DNA of 64,000 nucleotides, taken from positions 1 through 64,000 of the forward strand of contig JAHDWA010000015.1 of assembly GCA_023382535.1 (NCBI GenBank). Reading direction: 5' to 3'. A program made the position numbers and the translations under genes. The number at the start of each line of letters is the position of its first letter. The first letter of the stretch is position 1. Source of the stretch: Anaerolineae bacterium. Lineage in GTDB: Bacteria; Chloroflexota; Anaerolineae; 4572-78; J111. Positions 32,669 to 41,381 of the stretch are shown in pieces. The notes under the pieces were generated by a model, which was not told where the DNA came from, made no database searches, and saw only the letters and a list, made by a program, of their open reading frames with translations.

Positions 32669-32696
32669 TTGCACACCCTTTTAAGTTGGCTATAAT
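32669..32696 (+). promoter_or_regulatory. Sigma-70-type promoter of moaC
   Basis: TTGCAC (32669-32674), 16-nt spacer, TATAAT (32691-32696), about 30 nt before the moaC ATG. Confidence 0.65.
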
Positions 32697-32726
32697 CCTT
32701 ACACATTAATGAAGCGAAGGATTTTT

Positions 32727-33215
32727 ATGCCCTTAACCCATCTCGACGAACATGGCCGCGCCCGGATGGTGGATGTCGGCCACAAAGACGACACCCAGCG
32801 CGAGGCTGTGGCCCGCGGCCGCATTTTGATGAAGCCGGAAACCCTGGCCCTCATTCAGGAGGGGGGCATTGCCAAAGGCGACGTGCTGGGTGTAGCCCAG
32901 GTCGCCGGGGTGATGGCGGCCAAGCGCGCCCACGAACTGATCCCCATGTGCCATCCCCTGCTGCTGACCCATGTCAGCTTGGCGTTTGAAGCCCATCCCG
33001 CCGACAGCCCGGATGGTTTAGCCGTCGTTGATATCAGCGCCACCGTCCGGACCACCGGCAAAACCGGCGTAGAGATGGAAGCGCTGACGGCGGTCAGCGT
33101 CGCCGGGCTGACCATTTACGACATGTGCAAAGCGGTTGACCGGGCCATGCAGATTGACGCGGTTCGCCTGGCCCGGAAAAGCGGCGGCAAAAGTGGGGAG
33201 ATAGTATTGGAGTAG
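32727..33215 (+). CDS. moaC: Cyclic pyranopterin monophosphate synthase MoaC
   Basis: A 162-residue enzyme that turns the MoaA product (3',8-cyclo-GTP) into cyclic pyranopterin monophosphate in molybdenum cofactor synthesis. Conserved MoaC blocks: [39 protein letters not shown], the substrate-binding [12 protein letters not shown] and [22 protein letters not shown] ending in the catalytic AVD. I start at the ATG at 32727, with AAGGA five bases upstream; the ATG at 32709 adds six residues outside the family. It is followed by a hairpin and the MoaD-MoaE gene. moaA is not in the window. Confidence 0.95.
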   Translation: MPLTHLDEHGRARMVDVGHKDDTQREAVARGRILMKPETLALIQEGGIAKGDVLGVAQVAGVMAAKRAHELIPMCHPLLLTHVSLAFEAHPADSPDGLAVVDISATVRTTGKTGVEMEALTAVSVAGLTIYDMCKAVDRAMQIDAVRLARKSGGKSGEIVLE

Positions 33216-33217
33216 AC

Positions 33218-33249
33218 AGTAGTCAGAAAAAATCTGGCTGCTGACTACT
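33218..33249. repeat. AGTAGTCAG hairpin between moaC and the MoaD-MoaE gene
   Basis: AGTAGTCAG (33218-33226) and CTGACTACT (33241-33249) pair perfectly over 9 bp around an A-rich loop, three bases after the moaC stop. Confidence 0.75.
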
Positions 33250-33272
33250 ACCTCTCTGGATCGGAGTAGTCA

Positions 33273-33974
33273 ATGAAAATCACTGTCAAGCTTTTTGCCC
33301 GGCTGCGGGAATTGGCCGGGACCCATACCCTGGAGCGGCACCTGGCCGATAATGCTACCATTACTGACTTGCTGCAAGATTTGGAGGCGGAATTTCCCAA
33401 GCTCGGCCAGGCCGTAGCTCGGACGGCTGTTTCGGTAAATCGGGAATTTGCCGATCCACAAACTCCATTAGTCGAGGGGGATGAGGTCGCCATTTTCCCG
33501 CCTGTCAGCGGCGGCTCCGGGGCGAACGACGATAAATTTGCCATTACTTTCGAGCCGATTAGCCTCGACGAGATGGCGGCGCGGGTGCGCCGGCCGGAAA
33601 CCGGCGCGGTCGCTGTTTTTGCGGGGATGGTGCGTAACGTGTCGGCCGGCAAAGAGGTTGAACACCTGGAATACGAAGCTTACGAGGAGATGGCCGTGGC
33701 CAAGCTCCGCCAGGTGGCCGCCGAGGCCCGCGAGCAGTGGCCGCAAATTGTGGACATTGCTATCGTCCAGCGCATCGGCCATTTAGAGGTAGGCGATAAC
33801 GCGGTCATTGTGGCTGTGTCCAGCCCGCACCGGGGCGACGGCTGCTTCGAAGCCTGCCAGTACGCTATCAACCGGCTCAAACAAATTGTGCCGATTTGGA
33901 AAAAGGAAGTCAGCCCGGATGGCAGCGAATGGGTTGAGGGGGATTACCTCCCTTCCACCCGCGATGCGAGGTGA
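33273..33974 (+). CDS. MoaD-MoaE fusion (molybdopterin synthase, MoaX-like)
   Basis: A 233-residue fusion. Residues 1-81 are a MoaD/ThiS beta-grasp sulfur carrier (MKITVKLFARLRELAG to FPPVSGG), and 87-230 are MoaE, the large subunit of molybdopterin synthase, with TGAVAVFAGMVRN, YEAYEEMA, RIGHLEVGD and the catalytic lysine pair in PIWKKE (K210-K211). Normally MoaD ends in a free Gly-Gly that is thiocarboxylated; here G80-G81 continues into SGANDDK, so the chain must be cut to work, as known for actinobacterial MoaX. It follows moaC by 57 nt. Confidence 0.9.
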   Translation: MKITVKLFARLRELAGTHTLERHLADNATITDLLQDLEAEFPKLGQAVARTAVSVNREFADPQTPLVEGDEVAIFPPVSGGSGANDDKFAITFEPISLDEMAARVRRPETGAVAVFAGMVRNVSAGKEVEHLEYEAYEEMAVAKLRQVAAEAREQWPQIVDIAIVQRIGHLEVGDNAVIVAVSSPHRGDGCFEACQYAINRLKQIVPIWKKEVSPDGSEWVEGDYLPSTRDAR

Positions 33975-34027
33975 TTTGCGATTTTTGATTTTAGATTTTA
34001 GAAACTGGTGATACTGAAGGAACCGAA

Positions 34028-34132
34028 GATAATTGACAATTGTCAATTGACAATTATTAATTGTTAATTGTAAACACCCTCCCAGGAATATCTCATTAAC
34101 AATTAACAATTCACTATTGACCATTAATTATT
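34028..34132. repeat. AATTGACAATTG word-repeat array
   Basis: Contains the perfect 18-nt palindrome AATTGACAATTGTCAATT (34031-34048), then TTAATTGTTAATTG and, after 30 nt, ATTAACAATTAACAATTCAC. The array nearly fills the spacer between the MoaD-MoaE gene and rnc. A related AATTGACCGTTGACAATT stretch lies at the start of the third GT39-like gene. Confidence 0.85.
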
Positions 34133-34174
34133 ATCTTGGTTTCTTCCGTATCCTCGGTTCGCTCGAGGAGAACC

Positions 34175-34900
34175 ATGACCAATATTTTTGATGCGGAAAA
34201 GGCGCTTAACCTGACCTTTTCTAACAAAGCCCTGTTGCAGCGAGCGTTAACCCACCGCTCGTACCTCAACGAAAACCCCGACTATCCCCTGGAAGACAAT
34301 GAACGCCTGGAATTTTTGGGCGACGCCATCCTTGATTTTATCACCGGCGAATATCTGTACCACCGCTTTCCCGAAATGCCGGAGGGCCGGCTGACCAACC
34401 TGCGGTCGGCGCTGGTGCGGACCGAAACGCTGGCCGGCTTCGCCACCCAACTGAACCTGGGCAATTATCTCTTTCTGGGCCGGGGCGAGGAGGAGAGCGG
34501 CGGACGCAAACGTCCGGCCATTTTGTGCGATGCCTTTGAGGCGTTTATCGGCGCGCTCTACCTGGACAGCGGCCTTGACGCGGCCCGGCACTTTGTCTGC
34601 GCTTTGATTGACCCGGCGCTGCAGAGCATCCTGGCTTTGGACACCGACAAAGACGCTAAAAGCCGCTTGCAGGAAGTGGCCCAGAGTCATTACCAGTTGA
34701 CCCCCACCTATCGTACCGTGCAGGAGGAAGGGCCGGATCACGCCAAGGAATTTACGGTGGAAGCGGTGATTGGGGGCAAAGTCTACGGGCGCGGTAAGGG
34801 CTTCAGCAAGCAAAACGCTGCCCAGGCGGCCGCCCAAGAGGCACTGCGGGCGCTGGAACAGGAACTCTTTCAGAGAGAAATGTCTAACGCTGAAGGTTAA
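34175..34900 (+). CDS. rnc: Ribonuclease III
   Basis: A 241-residue double-strand RNA endonuclease that matures rRNA and some mRNAs. The catalytic signature is NERLEFLGDAILDF, and the second acidic site is in CDAFEAFIGALYLDSG. The C-terminal double-stranded RNA-binding domain (about 165-235) has KSRLQEVAQ and FTVEAVIGGKVYGRGKGFSKQNA. I start at the ATG at 34175, four bases after GAGGAG; the ORF extends to 34136 without a ribosome site. Confidence 0.96.
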   Translation: MTNIFDAEKALNLTFSNKALLQRALTHRSYLNENPDYPLEDNERLEFLGDAILDFITGEYLYHRFPEMPEGRLTNLRSALVRTETLAGFATQLNLGNYLFLGRGEEESGGRKRPAILCDAFEAFIGALYLDSGLDAARHFVCALIDPALQSILALDTDKDAKSRLQEVAQSHYQLTPTYRTVQEEGPDHAKEFTVEAVIGGKVYGRGKGFSKQNAAQAAAQEALRALEQELFQREMSNAEG

Positions 34901-34917
34901 ACGTTAAACATTCCCTT

Positions 34918-36111
34918 TTACCAAACCCGACAGATAAGCCCCTTGAGATAGTCAGACTCGGGGTAAGTCAACAAAACGGGGTGGTCGGAACTTTGGGAGA
35001 GGCGCTCGATAATCTGGACATGCCGACCGGCGTCTACGGCTGCGCCAAACAGCACCTTTTGAAACAGGTCGGCGCTGACCGCGCCGGAGCAGGAGAAGGT
35101 CACCAGCACCCCGCCGGGTTTGAGGAGTTTCATCCCCAGCAGATTGATATCTTTGTAGCCCTGGGTCGCTTTTTCGACATGGCGCTTGCTATGGGCAAAC
35201 TTGGGCGGGTCCAAAATGACCGTATCAAATTTCCAATTGTTATCACGATAGGCCCGCATAATTTCAAACACGTCGGCCACGGCGTAAACATCTTCCCGGT
35301 CGCCAAAACCGTTGCGGCGCATGTTTCGTTCGGCGATTTGCAGGGCGCGCTCCGAGGAGTCAACGTTCATAATGCGTTTGGCCCCGGCATAGGCGGCATA
35401 GACTGAAAACCCCCCAGTATAGGCGAACGCATTTAATATTTCCTTGTTAAATAAGTACTTGCTGACCTTCTGCCGGTTTTCGCGCTGGTCAAGGTAGAAG
35501 CCCGTTTTCTGGCCCAGCTTAATATCCACCAAAAAGGTGTGCCCATTCTCCATAATCTCAATCATATCTGGGGGAATCTCGCCCCAGACCGGGCCGGTTA
35601 CGGAGACCAGCCCCTCTTTTTCCCGCGCTTCGCCCTCACTACGGTCATAAATGCCTTGCGGCGCGACCAGGTCAACCAAAATATCCAAAATAGTCTGGCG
35701 GTACCGCTCGACGGCCAGGGATAAAAACTGGACTACCAGCCAGGTGCCGTACTGGTCGGCAATAAAGCCGGGCACGCCGTCGGCCTCAGAATAAACCAGG
35801 CGAAAGGCGTCCGTATCCGGCGCTTCGAGCAAGGCCTGGCGGCCGGCAATCGCCCGGCGCAGGCGCCGCCGCCAAAAATCTTCGTCTATAGCATCGTTGG
35901 GATTCCAGGTAAGCAGACGGACCTGGATTTGGGATTTGTCGTTATAAATACCCCGCCCGACAAACCGGGCCTTGCTGTTCCACACATCCACCACATCCCC
36001 GTTGGCCGGATTCCCTTCAACGCGGGCGATGGCTCCTGAAAAAATCCAGGGGTGGCGATTGACAACGGATTTTTCGCGTCCTTGTTTGAGGATGACTTGA
36101 GCGGTAATCAT
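34918..36111 (-). CDS. RlmI-like 23S rRNA (cytosine-C5) methyltransferase
   Basis: A 397-residue S-adenosylmethionine-dependent methyltransferase. The N-terminal PUA domain reads LKQGREKSVVNRHPWIFSGA; the middle has FYLDQRENR, and the Rossmann core has NAFAYTGGFSVYAAYAGA, an acidic VDSSERAL and the DPPKFA motif, with SCSGAVS carrying the catalytic cysteine. RlmI methylates C1962 of 23S rRNA; the exact base here is not certain, since RlmK/RlmI-like proteins share this outline. GAGGGG stands six bases before the ATG. Convergent with rnc (17 nt apart). Confidence 0.88.
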   Translation of the reverse strand: MITAQVILKQGREKSVVNRHPWIFSGAIARVEGNPANGDVVDVWNSKARFVGRGIYNDKSQIQVRLLTWNPNDAIDEDFWRRRLRRAIAGRQALLEAPDTDAFRLVYSEADGVPGFIADQYGTWLVVQFLSLAVERYRQTILDILVDLVAPQGIYDRSEGEAREKEGLVSVTGPVWGEIPPDMIEIMENGHTFLVDIKLGQKTGFYLDQRENRQKVSKYLFNKEILNAFAYTGGFSVYAAYAGAKRIMNVDSSERALQIAERNMRRNGFGDREDVYAVADVFEIMRAYRDNNWKFDTVILDPPKFAHSKRHVEKATQGYKDINLLGMKLLKPGGVLVTFSCSGAVSADLFQKVLFGAAVDAGRHVQIIERLSQSSDHPVLLTYPESDYLKGLICRVW

Positions 36112-36216
36112 GGTAGACCCCTCGCTGGGTTCGTAAGTAAGGTTACGTGGTTGGTAACCCCTGCGGTGATATTTGGTCTAATGTTAACTTGTTAAATCAT
36201 AATTGTCAAAGCGACT

Positions 36217-37473
36217 TCAACCAGTCTGATGTTGCAGCGCATGCTGCCGCCGCTCCGGGCGATACTCGCCCAGCCGTTCCAGCAGACTGCCCAACTGTTC
36301 CAGGCTTTTTAAGTTGTGGACCGGCATAAAGTCGTCAACATAGGGCAGCGCCGTCTGAATCCCGCGCGTCAGCGGCTCGTAACTTTCAGAGCCGAGGAGC
36401 GGGTTCAGCCAGATCAGGCGATGGCAGCTAAGCTGCAGGCGGTCCATCTCGCGCCGGAGCAGGTCAATATTGCCTCGGTCCCAGCCGTCGCTGATGAGCA
36501 GAACAATCGCCCCCTGGCCCAATACCCGTCGGCCCCACTCGTAATTAAAGGTTTTAAGCGACTCGCCGATGCGGGTGCCGCCGGCCCAATCGTGAATGGC
36601 CAGGGTGGCCTGATCCAGGGCCGTATCAATATCTTTTTCTTTGAGGTGATGGGTAATCCGGGTCAGCCGGGTGCTGAAGACAAAGGCCTCGACCTTTTCC
36701 AGGCCGTTGCTGATAGCATAGACGAATTTGAGCAGCACCCGCGAGTAGCGCTCCATCGAGCCGCTGATATCGCAGATGACCACCAGCGGCCGGCGCTTGA
36801 GTTTACGCCGCCGCCAAGCTAATTGCAGCGGTTCGCCGCCATAACGCAGGTTTTGGCGAAAGGTGCGGCGCATATCCGGGTAGAGGCCATGCCGGGCGCG
36901 GGTGCGCCGCCGGGTGCGGCGCTGCTCCAGTTCCCAAACCATCGCCTGCATCAGGTGTTTGACTTCTTGCAGCTCTTCCGGCGTCAGGTCGGCGAAATCT
37001 TTCTGGCGCAGCACTTCGCGGGCGCTGTAGGTATACACGGTATCAATAACCGGCTCTTCCGCCTGCTTTTCCGAACCATCGCCCTGGGCCTCCGACCCCA
37101 CCGGCTCCAACTCTTCCGGCTTGGGCTGGGGCGGCTTTTTCAGGAACGTGCCCAGGTCCATTTCCATCAATTCGGTTTCGTCGCGGGCCTGCCAGAACAA
37201 ATCAAAGGCGCGACTGAACAGTTCCAGGTGTTCGTAGCGGCTGACCAGGATGGCCTGGGCCGTATTTTTGAAATCCTCGCGCCGGCCCATGTTAATGTAC
37301 TTCAGCCCCTCCACCAGGTCAAGGATTTGGGTGGGCGTGACCTTAATCCCCAACGCCCGCAGCATGCGCCCAAACAAGACCATATTGCGCAGCAGGTGGC
37401 CGTGTCCTGGTCCCAGCGGCTCAAGGGAGATTTCCTGGCTATCGGGGTTAATGATTGCTTTAGCAGTCCGCAT
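36217..37473 (-). CDS. CoxE-like von Willebrand factor A protein
   Basis: A 418-residue protein. The first 200 residues are helical with an acidic, Glu/Pro-rich linker (KKPPQPKPEELEPVG). The C-terminal VWA domain has the MIDAS metal site: DISGSMERYSRV, GGTRIGESLK and LISDGWDRG. CoxE/YeaD-type proteins act with a MoxR ATPase as chaperone-like insertion machines, for example for metal centres. The MoxR gene lies just upstream on the same strand. I start at the ATG at 37473; the frame reaching to 37524 reads through a hairpin. No obvious ribosome site. Confidence 0.88.
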   Translation of the reverse strand: MRTAKAIINPDSQEISLEPLGPGHGHLLRNMVLFGRMLRALGIKVTPTQILDLVEGLKYINMGRREDFKNTAQAILVSRYEHLELFSRAFDLFWQARDETELMEMDLGTFLKKPPQPKPEELEPVGSEAQGDGSEKQAEEPVIDTVYTYSAREVLRQKDFADLTPEELQEVKHLMQAMVWELEQRRTRRRTRARHGLYPDMRRTFRQNLRYGGEPLQLAWRRRKLKRRPLVVICDISGSMERYSRVLLKFVYAISNGLEKVEAFVFSTRLTRITHHLKEKDIDTALDQATLAIHDWAGGTRIGESLKTFNYEWGRRVLGQGAIVLLISDGWDRGNIDLLRREMDRLQLSCHRLIWLNPLLGSESYEPLTRGIQTALPYVDDFMPVHNLKSLEQLGSLLERLGEYRPERRQHALQHQTG

Positions 37474-37501
37474 TGAGTAATCTGTAGATAGTGGATAGAG
37501 G

Positions 37502-37538
37502 ATAGAAGATAGTCTATCTACCACCTTCTATCTTCTAT
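37502..37538. repeat. GATAGAAGATAG hairpin between MoxR and VWA genes
   Basis: ATAGAAGATAG (37502-37512) and CTATCTTCTAT (37528-37538) pair perfectly over 11 bp; the flanks carry further GATAG words. The right arm touches the stop codon of the MoxR gene. Confidence 0.85.
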
Positions 37539-38443
37539 TATCTGTTCTTCGCGTTGGCCATAATTCGCTGGGCTACCGCTCCCTGGACGTGTTGAATGTC
37601 ATCCTGGTACTTCAACAAGACGCCCAGGGTGTCGTTGATGACCTCATCGCTCAAATCCTCGCGGTCGAGGGCCACCAGCGCGGCGATCCAGTCGAGGGTT
37701 TCGGCGACGCCGGGGAGCTTGTACAGGTCTTCGCGGCGCAACTCCTGCACAAACAAAACGACTTCGCGGGCCAGCCGTTCCGGCGCCTGAGGAACTTTGG
37801 CCAAAACGATATTGTACTCTTTCTCGAACGAGGGGTAATCAATCCAGTGGTACAGGCAGCGCCGCTTGAGCGCATCGTGGATTTCGCGGGTGCGGTTGGA
37901 GGTGATAATGACCACCGGCGGCTGCTCGGCCTTGATCGTTCCAATTTCCGGCACGGTAATCTGAAAGTCAGACAGCACTTCCAGCAAAAAGGCTTCAAAT
38001 TCCTCGTCGGCCCGGTCGAGCTCGTCTACCAGCAGCACCGGCTCGACGCCGTCAATCCGCTCGATAGCTTGCAGCAGCGGCCGCTTGAGCAAAAATTCCG
38101 GTCCAAAGATCTTTTTGAGCGCAGTCTGTTCGTCCACCCGCCCGGCGGCTTCAAGGAGGCGAATTTCGAGCATCTGGCGGGTGTAATTCCACTCGTAAAC
38201 GGCGGTATTCACGTCCAGCCCTTCGTAGCACTGCAAACGGATCAGCCGGCGGTTGAGCATCGCCGCCAGCACTTTGGCGATCTCGGTTTTGCCCACGCCG
38301 GCTTCCCCTTCCAAAAAGAGCGGCTTGCCCAGCTTCAGGGCCAGAAAAATGGCGGTCGCCAGGCTCCGGTCGGCGATGTAAAGCTGTTCTTTCAGGGTTT
38401 CCTGGACCTGGTCAATGGACTCGATCTGCGGGTTTTCGTTCAA
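37538..38443 (-). CDS. MoxR-family AAA+ ATPase
   Basis: A 301-residue ATPase. Walker A is FLEGEAGVGKTEIAKVLA, the pore-side segment is LQCYEGLDVNTAVYEWNY, Walker B is LLVDELDRADEEFEAFLLEVLSD, sensor 1 is VIITSNRTREIHDALKRRC and the last block has the AAA lid (LPGVAETLDWIAALVAL). MoxR proteins act with VWA partners in complex assembly or stress response; the CoxE-like gene follows on the same strand. The target is unknown, and no CO dehydrogenase or other molybdo-flavoprotein genes are visible in this window. Confidence 0.93.
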   Translation of the reverse strand: MNENPQIESIDQVQETLKEQLYIADRSLATAIFLALKLGKPLFLEGEAGVGKTEIAKVLAAMLNRRLIRLQCYEGLDVNTAVYEWNYTRQMLEIRLLEAAGRVDEQTALKKIFGPEFLLKRPLLQAIERIDGVEPVLLVDELDRADEEFEAFLLEVLSDFQITVPEIGTIKAEQPPVVIITSNRTREIHDALKRRCLYHWIDYPSFEKEYNIVLAKVPQAPERLAREVVLFVQELRREDLYKLPGVAETLDWIAALVALDREDLSDEVINDTLGVLLKYQDDIQHVQGAVAQRIMANAKNR

Positions 38444-38536
38444 GAGGACGCCTCCAAAGGAATTATGATAGCCGGAATTTTACCGTCCTGCCTTATTTAT
38501 AGCAAGTAGCTAACCTTCACCATAAGACTCGTGGGG

Positions 38537-38602
38537 AATGGGACACGGATTTTACGGATAAAAATGGCTTAAATCCGCTCGATCCGCGTTAATCCACATC
38601 CA
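38537..38602. repeat. CGGATT/ATCCGC word repeat upstream of MoxR
   Basis: ACACGGATTTTACGGATAAA is followed by AAATCCGCTCGATCCGCG and TTAATCC. Similar words (AAATCCGTATAATCCG, ATCCGCGTCC) occur at 28285-28312. It lies in the 210-nt spacer between the divergent... same-strand MoxR gene and the methyltransferase fusion gene. Confidence 0.6.
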
Positions 38603-38653
38603 ATAGTGGGACTTCAACGACTCAAAACCTTGTTTATGAAGGTTATCAATGAC

Positions 38654-40051
38654 TCAAGCTCCGCGTAGGGCGGCCTGGACAGATCTTAGGGTTGTAGTGA
38701 AGGAAACTCCGCCGGAAGAGTCATCGGGCGCTGACTTGTAGCCTCCATAAATCGCGTGTCCCGCTTGCAGCCAGAAACAATCCACTACGGCAAAGCCGGC
38801 GGCCTTAAGCCAGGTCAATTGCTCAAACAGGGGCGAGGGTTTATCAAACGGGTCAGGGAAACGATAGTAGTTCCACTCGGTTTTGACAAACTGCTCATAC
38901 AGGTGCCGGGAGCCGGTTTTGGCCAGGGCCTGCGCTTCCGCCGAGCGGTCCCAGGTGGCGGCAAACAGCTCGCCCGCTTCGGACCGCTGCGGCTGGATTA
39001 GGTCGGCGATGAGCAGAGCGCCGCGTGACGGGAGACGCTCATAAATCGCGGCAAACAGCCGCTGTTTTTGCTCGCCATCGAGGTGATGCACGACCAGAGA
39101 CGACACCACACAATCAGTCCCTTCCAGGTGTAATAACCAATCGCCGCTGTTCAGGTCGAACGGCTCAACCGAGGCGCGTGCTCCAAAGGCGCTGAGACGG
39201 GCGGCGGCCTGGGTGCGCATCTCCGCCGAACCGTCGAGCGCAACGACCTGGACCTGGGGAAAACAATTCAGGAGCGCGTGCGAGAGAAACCCCTCGCCGC
39301 AGCCCAACTCGACGGCACGAAAGGAGTCGGCCTGGGAGAAGGGTAGCAGGGTCAGCAGCGCCGCAATTTGTTCTTCGCGGGCGGGTACGGCGACGGCCGC
39401 AATTTCCTGGTACAGCCTGGAGTCGGCCTCCGTCCACTGCTGGACCGGGATAATTTCTTTGGTTTTTCGGACCTGGGCTTCCCGGATCGGCTGCAAGGCG
39501 CGGTTAACCCGGTCCAGGTCAAACGCTTCGGGGTCAAAGTCACCGCCGTAAGGCTCCAGTATCTCGCGATGCTCCGGGTGGCGCGGATCTTGTAGAATCT
39601 CCAGCAGGTTGGTGTATTCCCAGATACCGCCGCACTCCTCCGGCGGGCAGGCGCGCTGGCCTGCCCGGCAAACAGGATATTGGACGCCTGGTTTCGGCGC
39701 TAGAATTTTTTCCACTTTAACCACATGCTGCCAATCGTCAGCTAAATCATAAAGGTAGATAAACCTGCTGCCCTCAGTCCCGGCGACCTGGCTCAGGCGG
39801 ACCTCATGCGCCGGCCGCACGGTTGCGTCCGCAAAGACATCGCCCAACGGGCCATAAGTAACGCCGTCAATGATAAAACGATAGCTGTGGTAGTTGCCCC
39901 AGCCCATCACAATCTGCAGGACCCGGTGGAATTCGTCCAGCCGGATGTCGCCGCTTACTTGAATTTTCCGCCAAATGGGCGGGATAAGGCCCTTTAGTGA
40001 GACTTTACATTGATAGATCTGCCTCTGATCAGTCTGATTTGATGTCACCAT
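38654..40051 (-). CDS. Plasmid pRiA4b ORF-3-like domain fused to a class I methyltransferase
   Basis: A 465-residue protein. Residues about 10-190 match the pRiA4b ORF-3 family (YQCKVSLKGLIPPIWRKIQV, LQIVMGWGNYHSYRF, YLYDLADDWQHVVKVE, CPPEECGG and PEHREILEPYGGDFDPEAFD). Residues about 225-430 are a class I S-adenosylmethionine methyltransferase with the glycine-rich AVELGCGEGFLSHAL, acidic VALDGSAEM and DCVVSSLVVHHL. The last 35 residues are Ser-rich. The ORF-3 domain is common as a stand-alone protein of unknown role; a fusion to a methyltransferase is unusual. GAGGG lies six bases before the ATG. Confidence 0.85.
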   Translation of the reverse strand: MVTSNQTDQRQIYQCKVSLKGLIPPIWRKIQVSGDIRLDEFHRVLQIVMGWGNYHSYRFIIDGVTYGPLGDVFADATVRPAHEVRLSQVAGTEGSRFIYLYDLADDWQHVVKVEKILAPKPGVQYPVCRAGQRACPPEECGGIWEYTNLLEILQDPRHPEHREILEPYGGDFDPEAFDLDRVNRALQPIREAQVRKTKEIIPVQQWTEADSRLYQEIAAVAVPAREEQIAALLTLLPFSQADSFRAVELGCGEGFLSHALLNCFPQVQVVALDGSAEMRTQAAARLSAFGARASVEPFDLNSGDWLLHLEGTDCVVSSLVVHHLDGEQKQRLFAAIYERLPSRGALLIADLIQPQRSEAGELFAATWDRSAEAQALAKTGSRHLYEQFVKTEWNYYRFPDPFDKPSPLFEQLTWLKAAGFAVVDCFWLQAGHAIYGGYKSAPDDSSGGVSFTTTLRSVQAALRGA

Positions 40052-40106
40052 GGATTACCCTCAAAACCTTTCAACCTTAAATCATGCCTGGTAAAAATTC
40101 TGATCC

Positions 40107-40571
40107 CTATCCAAGTCCTGGAGCAGTCATATACCCCTGTTGCTGGAGTAGCTTCAACAAGCCGCTCGGATAAAGGGGCTTGAGGCTGCTTTGAAATTCC
40201 GCTAGAGGTTTCCAGATTGCCTTGAAGGTGAGGCCACTGTCCTCGTGACCCGCCAGCCAGGGCTGCTCGTACAGCGACCGATCCACAAATTGAGCGTCGT
40301 AAACTTGGACAATCTCATGGCCTGGCTGTCCGTCGTAAGTAAAAACATTTTCCAGGACACCCAGGTAGCGCACCTGCGTAATTTCAGCGCCAAACTCTTC
40401 CCGAACCTCGCGGACCAGGGCTTCCTGGCTGTACTCGCCGAAATGAATGCCGCCCCCAACAGGGCGATAAAAAATCTCTTGCTTGAGCGGGTCAAAACTT
40501 TCAGCAGCCAGAATCATACCTTGATAACTAAACACACAAATCACCAACGCCCGAATTTGTCCGGGTAGCAT
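40107..40571 (-). CDS. Nudix hydrolase
   Basis: A 154-residue pyrophosphohydrolase. The Nudix box is GGIHFGEYSQEALVREVREEFG, which follows G-x5-E-x7-REUXEE-x-G exactly. The N-terminal RALVICVFSYQGMILAAES strand is typical. The substrate is unknown; the family includes ADP-ribose, dNTP and ADP-sugar hydrolases. Its ATG directly follows the TAA of the next upstream gene, so the two are translationally coupled. Confidence 0.9.
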   Translation of the reverse strand: MLPGQIRALVICVFSYQGMILAAESFDPLKQEIFYRPVGGGIHFGEYSQEALVREVREEFGAEITQVRYLGVLENVFTYDGQPGHEIVQVYDAQFVDRSLYEQPWLAGHEDSGLTFKAIWKPLAEFQSSLKPLYPSGLLKLLQQQGYMTAPGLG

Positions 40572-41303
40572 TTACTCCTCCCCCAGTTTGACCTCACGCA
40601 GCGCTTCCAACTGATCCTGGAGCAGACGCACCTCCTCGTCCACGTCGGCGGAGAGGCGGCTGGTATCGGCTACATGGCTGGTGGATTGGCCGGTGAGGAT
40701 TTGGGAGTAGATAGTGCCCAGCAAGGAGAGCGTACTCTCGATTTGAATTTCGGCCCGTTTGACCGTATTCTGCAATTGATCCAGCGAAGCCAGTTGTTTA
40801 CGCCGGTTGGCCAGAGTCCGTTTGAGTTGGGCGCGAATGGGTGGGTCGGTTTCGCGGCCCAGTCGGGCTTCCAGGTCGGCGATGGCCGCCGGCACAGCCT
40901 TAATATCCCGGCGAATGATCTCGTCCTGGCCCAGTTTGCCAATCCGCTCGACCAAATCCTGAATAGTATCGGTCCAGGTATCGAGCTGGCCGGCCAGTTG
41001 CTGTAAATGAGGCCGCTGGCCCGGCTGAGCGGCCGATTTGATGGCCTGGTCAAGCTGCATTTTATAGGCCCGGGTTTGTTTGAGGTAACCTTCCAGGCGG
41101 GCCTGGTCATCGGCCAGTTCCGGTTTAACTTTTAGTTGAACCCAAACCAACCACAGCCCTCCCCCCAGGGCGACCAGCCAGGGCAGCCACCCAAACCGTG
41201 GTGAGCGAGAAAAATAAACCAGGACCATCGAGATGGCTACCAATAAGAGATACCACCCTAAATTTGTCAGTAGTCTACGCCAGCGGGGGCTAATGTCCTC
41301 CAT
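40572..41303 (-). CDS. Membrane-anchored coiled-coil protein of unknown function
   Basis: A 243-residue protein. Two hydrophobic segments near the N-terminus (about 15-30 and 38-55) anchor it, and the remaining 180 residues are charged and helical, with long stretches of heptad-like pattern (QARLEGYLKQTRAYKMQLDQ, LEARLGRETDPPIRAQLKRT, VDEEVRLLQDQLEALREV). No catalytic motif is visible and I do not recognise the family. The stop codon is directly followed by the Nudix ATG. It may be a small scaffold at the membrane. Confidence 0.75.
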   Translation of the reverse strand: MEDISPRWRRLLTNLGWYLLLVAISMVLVYFSRSPRFGWLPWLVALGGGLWLVWVQLKVKPELADDQARLEGYLKQTRAYKMQLDQAIKSAAQPGQRPHLQQLAGQLDTWTDTIQDLVERIGKLGQDEIIRRDIKAVPAAIADLEARLGRETDPPIRAQLKRTLANRRKQLASLDQLQNTVKRAEIQIESTLSLLGTIYSQILTGQSTSHVADTSRLSADVDEEVRLLQDQLEALREVKLGEE

Positions 41304-41324
41304 AATCGCCTTAAACTACCCTTA

Positions 41325-41367
41325 TACGCTCGTTCCCACGCTTCGCGTCAGTTTGGGAACGAGTATA
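41325..41367. repeat. Palindromic GCTCGTTCCCA element
   Basis: CTCGTTCCCA (41329-41338) and TGGGAACGAG (41354-41363) pair perfectly over 10 bp, extended by TATAC/GTATA. A close relative (TTTCCAAACTCAGTTTGGGAA) is at 62.32 kb. It lies between the coiled-coil gene and the ArgA-like gene. Confidence 0.75.
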
Positions 41368-41381
41368 ACAAAGTGAATTAG

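Noticed and set aside
34028..34132. Replication origin-like AT-rich repeats
   Set aside because: No DnaA boxes are visible and neither dnaA nor dnaN is near; the words fit the general spacer-repeat pattern.
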